Of a DNA stretch of 64,000 nucleotides, positions 1-8,098 are shown piece by piece. This stretch comes from [Clostridium] celerecrescens 18A (GTDB taxonomy: Bacteria > Bacillota > Clostridia > Lachnospirales > Lachnospiraceae). The DNA lies in the NCBI RefSeq assembly GCF_002797975.1, contig NZ_PGET01000001.1, positions 3,224,001-3,288,000 on the forward strand. The letters run 5' to 3'. A model generated the notes under the pieces. That model made no database searches and was not told where the DNA came from. It saw nothing but the letters and a program-made list of their open reading frames with translations. The number at the start of each line of letters is the position of its first letter. Position 1 is the stretch's first letter. The position numbers were made by a program, and so were the translations under genes.

Positions 1-326
1 TCTTCTTCCAGCTGCTTCTTTAACAGATAATAATTTCTGGAATCCCACACATTCAGCTTTTCCAGCTTTAGGGCATATTCATTTTCCGTATAAATAGACA
101 TGATGATGCTGTCATATTCGGAAAAGAAATCTTCCAGCCCTTTCTGGGATAGCTTCATATTGCTTTCCACCAGAATATCCATCTGCTTTTTTATGGTGTT
201 GGCGGCAATGATACAGGTTATGATTTCAATTACCATGACAGGGACGATCGAGACAAAAAGCAGGATGATCAATGTCTTTTTGGCAATCCCCCATCCTCTG
301 TATCTGTTTACCAAATATTTGATCAA
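1..326 (-). CDS. N-terminal part of a membrane sensor-like protein (runs off the left edge)
   Basis: The minus strand is open from a TTG at 326-324 to the window edge, about 108 codons. A run of G (AAAGGGGG) lies 10-15 nt upstream of that TTG; the nearby ATG at 331-329 is out of frame and hits a stop after two codons. The protein starts with a short basic segment (IKYLVNRYRGWGIAKK), then one strong membrane helix of about 25 residues (residues 18-44), then an extracytoplasmic-looking segment (KKQMDILVESNMKLSQK, followed by a Phe/Tyr-rich stretch). This is the usual start of YesM-type sensor histidine kinases, with a membrane anchor before a sensor domain. The kinase domain lies outside the window, so this is inference from N-terminal layout only. 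It could also be a chemoreceptor or another sensor. Confidence 0.6.
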   Translation of the reverse strand, partial: MIKYLVNRYRGWGIAKKTLIILLFVSIVPVMVIEIITCIIAANTIKKQMDILVESNMKLSQKGLEDFFSEYDSIIMSIYTENEYALKLEKLNVWDSRNYYLLKKQLEE

Positions 327-374
327 GCCATGTTCCCCCTTTGTTAATTTCTTCCAAATCTCTTCTTTTTTTGT

Positions 375-380
375 ATTATA
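375..380 (-). promoter_or_regulatory. -10-like box for the left-edge sensor gene
   Basis: A perfect TATAAT on the minus strand lies about 50 nt upstream of the TTG start. No convincing -35 box is visible at 16-18 nt, so this is tentative. Confidence 0.3.
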
Positions 381-496
381 ACATAATTTATAAATTAGAA
401 TAGGATTTTCAGCCGGTCCGGAACAAAAAGAAGACCTTAAACAGTTATGAAATGGAAACATGGTGGCTAAACACCAATTCTGACTGCCCAATACAA

Positions 497-532
497 AAAG
501 AAGGCTTCTGTAAAAACGCCGAAGCCTTCTTT
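497..532 (-). terminator. Rho-independent terminator after cooS
   Basis: A 12-bp perfect stem (497-508 with 521-532) with a 12-nt loop is followed on the minus strand by a T-rich tail (TTGTATT). It lies 65 nt downstream of the cooS stop and between two minus-strand genes. Confidence 0.8.
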
Positions 533-596
533 GTCTGCAAAGTCATTTATTCTTGTCTTTTCATCTTACAGGGTCATTTCATTTTCCGCTTGGAAT

Positions 597-2510
597 CTAA
601 TTCAAGCCCATGTTCCGTCTTTTTTTCATGATGTGGTCTTCAATATCATTGGCTACCTGTACCGGGTCATCACCTAACGCCACTTTGCCTCCGGTCAGGC
701 TCTCCACATCTTCTGTAAGCAGTTTTACAAGCTTTGGTGCGCCGGTGATAAATGGAGTGGGGGAAAGATGGGTATAGGCCCCGTATGCTATGGCAAATAA
801 GCCATCTATAGTGGCCTTCTGTTCCATCCACTCCGGTGCAGTCACCGCGATGGGCAAATCAGAAATATCGGCATCCAGATGGTCGGCCAGGGCCGTTACA
901 AGCATGGAAATTCTTCCTGTATCCGTGCAGGTTCCAAAGCTTAACACAGGAGGGATCCCCAAAGCCCTGCACACTCCCTGCAGACCTTCTCCGGCCTGAT
1001 CGATGGCTTCTAAATTGCACATTCCCGCAACCTCTAATCCATGGTTTCCGCACCCCCCTGCAACTACAAGGATGTCTTTTTTAATCAGTTCTTTTGTTAA
1101 ATTTACCGTATTCCAATCCTGAGGTCCATTTCTTAATGTGGAACAGTTTGCCAGGGCAACAATTCCTTTTAACTGTCCATTTGCAATGACATCCACCAGA
1201 TTATTTAAATCATTTCCGATTGCATTTAATACTGCTTCCGTGGAAAATCCGGCAATGGCTTTTTGCTTGTATTTTGGAACCATGGGCTTAATCTGGTCAT
1301 GCCTTTTCTTAAAGTTCTCAATGGCAACGTTAATGCACGTCTCCGCCATTTCCTCTGCCTTGCCCGGATAATATGGCATCTTATGCTCTGTGCCGGGAAC
1401 ACCGATAATCGTGCTGACGCTTACAAGCGCTACCTGATATTTTTCCGCATATTGATCGATGGCAGGCGGAGAACAGTTTTCTTCCATTACAAATGCATCC
1501 ACCGTCCCTGTTGCTAAAAACGGTTCAATGGATAACCAGTTACCCATAAGGCCCACAAACACATCATCCATTTCAAATCTTTGCAGCAATTCTTGTCCGG
1601 TCTCAATGGAGCCTACGATATGAATTCCCTTTGCTCCGGCCTGCCTTGCCATATCCTGATACTTCTGCATCCTTGCCTTCTGTAAAGCAGCAACTCCAAT
1701 CCAGGGCTGATGTCCATTAAATGCAATATTTACGTAGTCAGGATCCATAATTCCCAAATCCACATCCACTTCATGAGGCATCGGCGTTCCAAATAGTATA
1801 TCCTGGGTCATTTCGAGGCCAATCTGCGCAGTATAAATCGTGGATAGACCTAAGCGCAGAGCTTTTGTTGCCAGGGAAACGTAATCGCCATCTACGTTGG
1901 TAAGGCAGCTTGCAATGCTGTTCTGTACTTCGTGTTCAACGCCTGATGGGTAAATGTGTAAGTCTTCCCAAATCTTTTTTCGTTTTTTCGGTGAAAAGAC
2001 TTCTACCATAACACTTTTCTCATCAGGGCTTATTTTCATCTCCCGGTCAAGAAATTCTGCAAGGCTTACAGCCATCTGGTTCACATCCTGGTTTGTATTG
2101 ATCCCTGTTTTTTCACACATCCATTTTAATTTGTTAACGTCCGTAATCTGAAAAACAGTATTGCCTTTTCCTGTTTCTTTTAAGGTCCGGAAGGCCTCGT
2201 AAGCATGATGGGCATAGGTGGCAGCTCCCATAATGTTTCGCATAAGAAGATTTCTCATGGCCATGGCATCCGGGCCAATTCCGCAAACACCCTTTTCCGG
2301 CCCCTTCTGTTCATTGATTCTGCAAGGTCCATTGGTACATAATTGGCAGCTTAATCCCTGCAGGCAAAATTTGCATCGTATCTTTTCCTGCTCGTCCCAT
2401 CTGGAAAATACGCTAGATAATCCGTCATCCCTTATCCTCACCAGCATCTCTTCCACGGAGTCATGATAGCTTACCCGTCCTTCTGTCTTTTCTAAAACCG
2501 TCTCTGGCAT
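597..2510 (-). CDS. cooS: Carbon monoxide dehydrogenase catalytic-subunit family protein with an atypical C-cluster
   Basis: A 637-residue protein of normal length for monofunctional Ni-Fe CO dehydrogenase. The start is the second ATG: GGAGG sits inside the first four codons of the longer frame and is well spaced from the ATG at 2510. Iron-sulfur cysteines of the B/D clusters are at Cys46, 49, 55, 58, 63 and 76. The D-cluster motif is CxxC, which in Desulfovibrio vulgaris CODH goes with a [2Fe-2S] centre. C-cluster positions retained are His267 (GHQP), Cys346, Cys456, Cys487 and Cys528, plus Lys565. The equivalent of the ligand Cys295 of Carboxydothermus CODH-II is missing: CCTGNE there aligns with IETGQE here, placing Glu303 (codon 1602-1604) at that position. 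No cooF, cooC or acetyl-CoA synthase genes are nearby. Membership of the CODH/Hcp superfamily is certain; CO oxidation is doubtful. Confidence 0.9.
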   Translation of the reverse strand: MPETVLEKTEGRVSYHDSVEEMLVRIRDDGLSSVFSRWDEQEKIRCKFCLQGLSCQLCTNGPCRINEQKGPEKGVCGIGPDAMAMRNLLMRNIMGAATYAHHAYEAFRTLKETGKGNTVFQITDVNKLKWMCEKTGINTNQDVNQMAVSLAEFLDREMKISPDEKSVMVEVFSPKKRKKIWEDLHIYPSGVEHEVQNSIASCLTNVDGDYVSLATKALRLGLSTIYTAQIGLEMTQDILFGTPMPHEVDVDLGIMDPDYVNIAFNGHQPWIGVAALQKARMQKYQDMARQAGAKGIHIVGSIETGQELLQRFEMDDVFVGLMGNWLSIEPFLATGTVDAFVMEENCSPPAIDQYAEKYQVALVSVSTIIGVPGTEHKMPYYPGKAEEMAETCINVAIENFKKRHDQIKPMVPKYKQKAIAGFSTEAVLNAIGNDLNNLVDVIANGQLKGIVALANCSTLRNGPQDWNTVNLTKELIKKDILVVAGGCGNHGLEVAGMCNLEAIDQAGEGLQGVCRALGIPPVLSFGTCTDTGRISMLVTALADHLDADISDLPIAVTAPEWMEQKATIDGLFAIAYGAYTHLSPTPFITGAPKLVKLLTEDVESLTGGKVALGDDPVQVANDIEDHIMKKRRNMGLN

Positions 2511-2605
2511 AATTACCTCCATTAAAATATCATTCAGTCAGTAGTATGCCAAATTTTAGAAACCCTATTCTATTTGCATCGAATCAGACGGTCCGCTCCA
2601 AATCA

Positions 2606-3226
2606 TTAACCTCCCAGAGTCACATCCTGCCTGGAATACCATTCAATGGCATCGTATACGTGCTGAGGCGTAAAATCCGGCCAGTAATCATCGATCACAT
2701 ACATATCTGAGTAAACGGACTGTACCGGCAGGAAACCGGACAGCCTTCTGCGGCCTCCCCACCGGATCACCAGATCGATCCTGGAAACATCGGCGGTTTT
2801 TAATTTAGGGCCTATGGCTCCGTCATGAAGTCCCAGATCCCACTCCCAGCTGTAATTGACTAGAAAATTGATCTTCATTCCTCCATTGCCGAACTGGTGC
2901 CTGTTGGTATATGGCTTCAGCTCCTCCGGAAACATTGACGTTGTTTTTCCCAGAACCAAAAGCTCGGCATCTTCCTTAGACAATTCCTCCACGGCTTTTA
3001 CGCACGCCTTCGAAAAGGCTTCCCTCTGGATTGAGGGACGCTTTGTATTGTCCACGGTAAAGCCGTAAAAGGTCATTTCATTAATCCCAAGTTTTTTGCA
3101 AAGGTGGTAAAGGACCATTCCAGGGGATATTCCATTGTCATACCCTGCCTCTTTCCCCATTCCTTTTCCAAGGGCCCAGCGGCGGTTGCCGTCTGGTATG
3201 ATCCCGATGTGCTTTGGAATTCTCAT
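2606..3226 (-). CDS. Short, divergent cis-prenyltransferase (undecaprenyl diphosphate synthase family)
   Basis: A 206-residue protein preceded by GGAGG 8 nt before the ATG. It opens with the family signature HIGIIPDGNRRWA, where the Asp is the catalytic diphosphate-binding residue. It continues with YGFTVDNTKRP (equivalent to the YAFSTENWKRP box) and ends with RWGGRRRLSGFLPVQ and DDYWPDF, matching the conserved C-terminal RxGG...RLS.F....Q and DxxWPDF boxes. It is about 40-50 residues shorter than housekeeping UppS (about 250), with the loss in the middle, and the usual Trp of the WQ motif is Val. It probably makes or uses an isoprenyl diphosphate of unusual length, but the product is not predictable from sequence. 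It lies 95 nt upstream of the cooS start on the same strand, so cotranscription is possible. Confidence 0.8.
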   Translation of the reverse strand: MRIPKHIGIIPDGNRRWALGKGMGKEAGYDNGISPGMVLYHLCKKLGINEMTFYGFTVDNTKRPSIQREAFSKACVKAVEELSKEDAELLVLGKTTSMFPEELKPYTNRHQFGNGGMKINFLVNYSWEWDLGLHDGAIGPKLKTADVSRIDLVIRWGGRRRLSGFLPVQSVYSDMYVIDDYWPDFTPQHVYDAIEWYSRQDVTLGG

Positions 3227-3513
3227 ATACGTTCCTCCATTTTTCCTGCTATATTTAAATTATATAGAAAGTATAGCCAATTTTTTCTCTTCCATAATTC
3301 TCCTTAAGTAAATCTTGTTGGATGCAGGAGATGTGGAGGAAATGTTCTGGTATCTGGAGATCTAGCAATACAGCCTGGCAGAAAATAAGGACATCGGGAA
3401 AGCGGAAGAGAATTGCTAACGCTTAATTGAAAGAAATGAATAGGTGAATGCCCCATAAAAACTGACGGCATGCCCCTCTTCCCAGGGCACACCGTCCAAC
3501 TCTTAAATGACTT

Positions 3514-5211
3514 TTATAAAAAATTATATTCCGTTAGTATCTTTTCCCGTCCTGTAGTCATATCCGTAAAGTATTCATAAAAACTGATTCCCAGGAAGGA
3601 GCCAGAAATGTTTATGATATTGTCAAAACCGCGGCCCTTTAACGCCATAGCTGCATTATAGCTTCTCTGGCTGGTCCTGCAGTGCAAATATACCGGCCTG
3701 TCATGAGGAATTTCTGATACACGCTGCCTGAGTTCACCTAAGGGGATATTCACGGCTCCAATGAGATGACCCATCTCAAACTCGTCACGGCTTCTCACAT
3801 CGATGATGCATGCTTTGCTCTCCACCAGTTCACGCACTTCACTTACATGAACCTGTTTAAGGGCACCGTGCAGGACATTGAGTGCCACCAGCGCAGCCAG
3901 ATTAACCACATCCCTTGCTGTGCCGAACACCGGTGAGTAGCAGAGTTCCAGTTCTTTTAAATCCTCTAGTGTTCCGTTCATGGCAATAAGGGTTGCGATA
4001 ACATCGATCCGCTTGTCTACATTGCCCTTGCCGATGGCCTGGGCTCCCAGGATCTTTCCCGTTGGTACCTCAAATACAAGCTTAAAGTGCATAGGAGAAC
4101 TGCCGGGCATCAGGCCTACCTTATCCATGGCCATAGTGTAGACCGAATCGCATGGTATATTATTTGCTTTTGCAGTTCTCTCATTCAGGCCTGTAGCAGC
4201 AGCGTTCAACTGGAACAGCCTGACAGCGCAGGAGCCAATGACTCCGTTATACCTGGTGAACATGCCATACATGGCATCAGCGGCTGCCCTTGCCTGGCGA
4301 AGAGCCGGACCAGCCAGAGGAAGCCTGGTCGGTTTGTGGGTCAGACGCTGGTAGACCTCGATGGCATCGCCCACTGCATAGATATGAGGGTCACTGGTGC
4401 GGTAATCCGGCGTCACCTTGATTGCACCGGTCTCACCGATTTCCAGCCCTGCCTGCTTTGCCAGCTCTGTCTCCGGCAGTACGCCAATGGAGAGCACCAC
4501 TGCATCGCAGGGCAGCTCCCTGCCTGAGTTTAAGATCACCTTATCCTCAGTGATAGCCTTAACGCCGTCACCTACAGCCAGTTCCACGCCCTGATCATAG
4601 AGCTCTTTTTGCAGAATCTGGCTCATATCATTATCAAAAGGTGCCATGATCTGACCGGCAGCCTCTGCCACAGCTACCTGCTTACCTGCAGATTTCAGAT
4701 TTTCTGCCACCTCAAGGCCGATAAAGCCGCCTCCTATTACAACCACACTGCAGATCTCTTCTCTGGCAACATATTGATCCAGCTCTGCAATATCATTCAC
4801 ATTGCGCACTGTAAATACATGAGGAAGAGACACTCCCTCGATTGACTTCGGCCGGATCGGATATGATCCTGGCGATAGCACCAGTTCATCATATGATTCT
4901 TCATATTCCCGGCCGGATACACTGTCTTTGATCCGTATTTTCTTAAGGGTGCGGTCAATGCCGCACACCTCACTGTTAACACGCACCTCGATATCATAGG
5001 AATTCTCAAATCCCTCCGGCGTCATCAGAACCAGATAATCCTTATCCTCCACGGTCCTGCTTAAATAATAGGGAAGTGAGCAATTAGAAAAGGATACATG
5101 CTCTCCCCGTTCAAATATGGTTATGGACGCATCTGCATCCAGACGCCTGATTCTGGCTGCGGCGGACGCACCGCCGGCAACACCTCCCACAACAAGAACA
5201 CGTTTACCCAT
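3514..5211 (-). CDS. CoA-disulfide reductase-rhodanese fusion (FAD-dependent pyridine nucleotide-disulfide oxidoreductase)
   Basis: 565 residues from the ATG at 5211, chosen over an in-frame GTG at 5217 because AGGAAG is spaced 7 nt from the ATG. The N-terminus has an FAD-binding glycine-rich fold (VVGGVAGGASAAARI) and the CoADR active-site motif SFSNCSLPYYL with the single redox cysteine Cys44. A second dinucleotide fold (VVIGGGFIGLEVAENL) binds NAD(P)H and an FAD Asp motif (YAVGDAIE) follows. From about residue 455 there is a rhodanese domain (IIDVRSRDEFEMGHLIGAVN) with catalytic Cys in LHCRTSQRS. Fusions of this layout reduce CoA disulfide, CoA-persulfide or polysulfide. It is the last gene of an operon with a cystine importer and a C-S lyase, which release sulfane sulfur from cystine, so persulfide reduction is a sensible role. 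That role is inferred from context. Confidence 0.88.
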   Translation of the reverse strand: MGKRVLVVGGVAGGASAAARIRRLDADASITIFERGEHVSFSNCSLPYYLSRTVEDKDYLVLMTPEGFENSYDIEVRVNSEVCGIDRTLKKIRIKDSVSGREYEESYDELVLSPGSYPIRPKSIEGVSLPHVFTVRNVNDIAELDQYVAREEICSVVVIGGGFIGLEVAENLKSAGKQVAVAEAAGQIMAPFDNDMSQILQKELYDQGVELAVGDGVKAITEDKVILNSGRELPCDAVVLSIGVLPETELAKQAGLEIGETGAIKVTPDYRTSDPHIYAVGDAIEVYQRLTHKPTRLPLAGPALRQARAAADAMYGMFTRYNGVIGSCAVRLFQLNAAATGLNERTAKANNIPCDSVYTMAMDKVGLMPGSSPMHFKLVFEVPTGKILGAQAIGKGNVDKRIDVIATLIAMNGTLEDLKELELCYSPVFGTARDVVNLAALVALNVLHGALKQVHVSEVRELVESKACIIDVRSRDEFEMGHLIGAVNIPLGELRQRVSEIPHDRPVYLHCRTSQRSYNAAMALKGRGFDNIINISGSFLGISFYEYFTDMTTGREKILTEYNFL

Positions 5212-5239
5212 GATCACACTTCCTTTGTAATTATTTTCT

Positions 5240-6628
5240 TTATGAATCTCCTTTTGCTGAAGAAGGCTTCTTCTCCAGGTTCAGCGACTTGTCATTATAC
5301 ACTGTCATATCTATATTATTGGTCAGTTTTGCAGCTACCAAACCGGTCACCATACCATCACTGACATTCAGGGCAGTTCTGGCCATGTCGATCACAGGCT
5401 CAATTCCTACCAGCAGACCTGCAATACCAACCGGGAGTCCAAGTGCGGATAACACGGTGATACCTGCAAAGGTTGCGCCGCCGCCTACACCGGCAATACC
5501 AATGGAAGCAAACGTGATGATGACTACCATCAGAATAAAGAAAGAAGGGGTAATTTGCTGGCCCACAGCAGGAGCCACCATGACTACCAGCATGGCAGGA
5601 TAAATAGCCGCGCAGCCGTTCTGTCCGATGGAGGTACTGAGGGAACCTGCCAGGTTGGAAACTCCGTTATCCACGCCCATCTCATCTGTCAGGGTCCTGA
5701 TGGTCAGCGGCAGGGTTCCTGCACTGGTACGGGAGGTAAATGCAAATACCAGGGTTGTCATGGCCTTCTTAAAATATGTAAGAGGGCTGACTCCCACGAC
5801 AGCCAGTATCAGTCCGTGAATGATGAACATGATAAATATAGCTGTATAGGAAGCAAGAACAAATGTTACAAGCCGCAGGATGCTGGTATAGTCACTTCCC
5901 GCAATGGTCTTGGTCATCAAGGAGAAGATGCCGAATGGAGTCAGCATGATAATCATCATGACCACTTCCACCACCAAGGTATTCAGCGAATTCATTAGTT
6001 TTCCGAAAAACTCCGCCTGTTCCGGGGCGTAGGTACGTACCCCGATTACTCCGATTCCCAGGAATGCTGCAAAGAGCACCACAGAAAGGGTTGCATTGCT
6101 GCCCTGTCCGGTCAGGGCATAGATCGGATTGGATGGAATGATATCAATAATGGTATCTTCAATGGAAAGGCCCTCTTTCGCCTTCTCTTCCAGCTGGGAA
6201 GTCTTCTTGCTCTCAGCCTCGCCAATCTCCAGACCCTCTGCGCTGACGCCAAATGCCTTAGCGGTAACACCGCCTACCACTGCTGAAATTGCTGCCGTTG
6301 ACAGGAGAATTACCAGTACAAGAGCTGTGATCTTGCCAAGGTTCTTGCCTGACTTCTGGTTAATGATCGCACACACGATGGATACAAAAATCAGCGGGAT
6401 TACCATCATCTTTAAAAGCTTGGTATATGCAGTACCCACCAGGCTGATCCAGCGCAGGCTCTCAGAAACCGCTGCATCATCTGCCACTGTCTTTAAGATC
6501 GCTCCAAATATAATACCGCCGAACAGACCGGCTATTACACGTACATTAAAAGATTTGCCTTTTTTCTGCAATACAAACAGAACACCCAAATAGATTAAAA
6601 AACAGATTACACTTATATAAACAGCCAT
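5240..6628 (-). CDS. tcyP: Cystine:cation symporter, TcyP type (DAACS family)
   Basis: 462 residues, the same length as Bacillus subtilis TcyP and recognisably similar along its whole length: an N-terminal helix followed by a basic KKGKSFNVRV segment, GSGYVKLL-like GTAYTKLLKMMVIPL, the loop FAFTSRTSAGTLPL, the SIGQNGCAAIYPAML segment and VGIEPVIDMARTALNVSG-like text near the end. At least eight hydrophobic membrane segments and two re-entrant loops are visible. The family takes up L-cystine with protons or sodium across the cytoplasmic membrane. Its ATG directly abuts the TAA of the upstream C-S lyase gene (TAAATG), which indicates translational coupling. A glutamate/aspartate substrate cannot be fully excluded, but both the sequence and the lyase partner favour cystine. 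Confidence 0.88.
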   Translation of the reverse strand: MAVYISVICFLIYLGVLFVLQKKGKSFNVRVIAGLFGGIIFGAILKTVADDAAVSESLRWISLVGTAYTKLLKMMVIPLIFVSIVCAIINQKSGKNLGKITALVLVILLSTAAISAVVGGVTAKAFGVSAEGLEIGEAESKKTSQLEEKAKEGLSIEDTIIDIIPSNPIYALTGQGSNATLSVVLFAAFLGIGVIGVRTYAPEQAEFFGKLMNSLNTLVVEVVMMIIMLTPFGIFSLMTKTIAGSDYTSILRLVTFVLASYTAIFIMFIIHGLILAVVGVSPLTYFKKAMTTLVFAFTSRTSAGTLPLTIRTLTDEMGVDNGVSNLAGSLSTSIGQNGCAAIYPAMLVVMVAPAVGQQITPSFFILMVVIITFASIGIAGVGGGATFAGITVLSALGLPVGIAGLLVGIEPVIDMARTALNVSDGMVTGLVAAKLTNNIDMTVYNDKSLNLEKKPSSAKGDS

Positions 6629-7822
6629 TTATTCCCCCACCTTTTCTTTGATGTTTTTAATTATGCTCTCGACAGCAGTAACAACATTCTTTGTATCAGT
6701 AGCCAGGTTAATCCGGATAAATCCGTGTGCCATGAGGCTGAACCACTCCCCAACGTCGCAGGCAAGACGACACTTGTTCTGGATAAAACCGGCAGTCTCT
6801 TCCCCTGTGAGATAGCCCCTTAAATCAATCCAGGACAGATATGTTCCCTCAAGAGGCGTAACCACGATCTCTGGAAGCTCTCTTGCAAACTCTTGTTTCA
6901 TATAATTGTAATTGTGAATAATCAGTGCCTTCACATTCTCAAGCCATTCTTCTCCTCCCCGGAAAGCGGCCTCCACGCCTGCAACACCCATGAGGTTGAC
7001 TTCCGGTGAACCAATGCTTTTGATGTATGCATCATAGGTTTCCATTAACGGTTTGTCAAATATGATTACATGGGAGTGAATCAGCCCGGCTAAGTTAAAT
7101 GTCTTGGACCCCGCATTTAAGGTGATCAGAATATCCTTATACTTACCGTTTCCGACCAGGGCGGAGGATACGAACTTCTTCTCCTCATAGGTAAAATCCT
7201 GGTGAATCTCATCGGAAACCACCAGCACCCCATGTCTGCGGCAGATGCCGAACATGGTATCCAGCTCCTCCTCTGACCATACCCGGCTTACAGGGTTATG
7301 AGGGGAACACAGGATGAACATCTCTACCTTGTTGTCCATGATTTCCTTCTCAAACTTTTCAAAATCCAGGGTATAATAACCGTTGTTGTTATCAAGCTCA
7401 CAGGTTACAAGCTTTCTTCCAGTATTCAGTATGGCATCATAAAATGGGTAATATACAGGGGGGCAGATAATAACGGACGCATCCTCTTTGGTGTATGCCC
7501 TTACAGCTGCATATAAGGATCCCACCACTCCGGTAGCAAACCTTATATTTTCCCTGGCAAGTTCCACATTATGATGCTTCATCTGCCATGCAAAAAAAGA
7601 ATCAAAAAATGCATCCTCTACCGTGCCATAGCCAAACACGCCGTGCTCCACGCGCTTGACCAAAGCCTCCCTTACTGCTGCCGGCGACTGGATCTCCATA
7701 TCGGCAACCCAAAGGGGAAGCAGGTCTGCATCTCCAAAAATTTCCTGAAGTGAGTCCCACTTTAATGTACCCGTTCCCCGTCGCTCCACACAATTTTCCC
7801 TACAGAACTTCTCAATGTCCAT
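6629..7822 (-). CDS. PLP-dependent cysteine/cystathionine C-S beta-lyase (MalY/PatB family)
   Basis: 397 residues, standard for the MalY/PatB branch of class I aminotransferases. The start ATG has AAAGGATGG 8 nt upstream. Family features: an N-terminal WVADMEIQSPAAVREAL segment, CSPHNPVSRVW (the aminotransferase NPxG-like substrate box), VVSDEIHQDF (PLP-binding Asp) and LNAGSKTFNLAG with the Schiff-base lysine. The C-terminus has RINLATD with the carboxylate-binding Arg. The reaction is beta-elimination of cystathionine, cysteine or cystine to pyruvate, ammonia and a thiol or persulfide. It is the first gene of the operon lyase-cystine importer-CoADR/rhodanese, transcribed from a near-consensus promoter and faced by a MarR regulator. 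Some MalY proteins also act as regulators; nothing here shows that. Confidence 0.9.
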   Translation of the reverse strand: MDIEKFCRENCVERRGTGTLKWDSLQEIFGDADLLPLWVADMEIQSPAAVREALVKRVEHGVFGYGTVEDAFFDSFFAWQMKHHNVELARENIRFATGVVGSLYAAVRAYTKEDASVIICPPVYYPFYDAILNTGRKLVTCELDNNNGYYTLDFEKFEKEIMDNKVEMFILCSPHNPVSRVWSEEELDTMFGICRRHGVLVVSDEIHQDFTYEEKKFVSSALVGNGKYKDILITLNAGSKTFNLAGLIHSHVIIFDKPLMETYDAYIKSIGSPEVNLMGVAGVEAAFRGGEEWLENVKALIIHNYNYMKQEFARELPEIVVTPLEGTYLSWIDLRGYLTGEETAGFIQNKCRLACDVGEWFSLMAHGFIRINLATDTKNVVTAVESIIKNIKEKVGE

Positions 7823-7863
7823 GAAAATACCATCCTTTTCGTAGTATAAGCAAGCTATTGCAT

Positions 7864-7884
7864 AATATTGTTCACTAACTGAAC
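7864..7884. promoter_or_regulatory. Candidate MarR operator 1
   Basis: A perfect inverted repeat GTTCA-N5-TGAAC (7870-7884), preceded by AATATTGTT (7864-7872), sits just downstream of the -10 box of the lyase operon. The AATATTGTT word recurs in opposite orientation at 7997-8005. Placement over the likely start of transcription fits a repressor site for the divergent MarR protein. Confidence 0.5.
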
Positions 7885-7887
7885 TAT

Positions 7888-7916
7888 ATTATAAAATACT
7901 TAGTACATATTGTCAA
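7888..7916 (-). promoter_or_regulatory. Consensus sigma-A promoter of the C-S lyase/cystine operon
   Basis: On the minus strand TTGACA (7916-7911) and TATAAT (7893-7888) are separated by exactly 17 bp. Both boxes are perfect. The start of transcription would fall around 7880, inside the inverted repeat at 7870-7884, so a bound repressor could block it. Confidence 0.88.
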
Positions 7917-7952
7917 TATATTTTTAATTCATTTTTAATAAATAGGGCATTT

Positions 7953-7983
7953 TTTACATAATTTGTTTATTTAAAATTATTAT
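7953..7983 (+). promoter_or_regulatory. Weak promoter candidate for marR
   Basis: TTTACA (7953-7958) and TATTAT (7978-7983) with a 19-bp spacer, in an AT-rich region upstream of marR. The spacing is longer than ideal. Confidence 0.3.
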
Positions 7984-7990
7984 AGTTTAT

Positions 7991-8005
7991 TCACTTAACA
8001 ATATT
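7991..8005. promoter_or_regulatory. Candidate MarR operator 2
   Basis: TTCACTTAACAATATT contains the reverse complement of AATATTGTT from operator 1 (AACAATATT, 7997-8005). It lies about 95 bp upstream of the marR ATG, where it would allow autoregulation. Confidence 0.4.
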
Positions 8006-8098
8006 TCCCGTTTTGTTTGAAATAATATATTGAAGCCCTATTCTATATATGGTACTATTACATGTACAAACATCATCAATTGGAACAGGAGCATTTAT

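Noticed and set aside
100..381. 93-codon plus-strand frame at the left edge
   Set aside because: It is the antisense shadow of the truncated sensor gene, whose frame is open, has a ribosome site and encodes a sensible membrane anchor.
2524..2552. TTGGCA-17-TATTTT as the cooS promoter
   Set aside because: The implied transcription start falls inside the ribosome-binding site, leaving almost no leader.
3304..3492. 62-codon frame between the cis-prenyltransferase and CoADR genes
   Set aside because: No ribosome site, no recognisable composition, Cys/His/Pro-rich low-quality translation; treated as non-coding.
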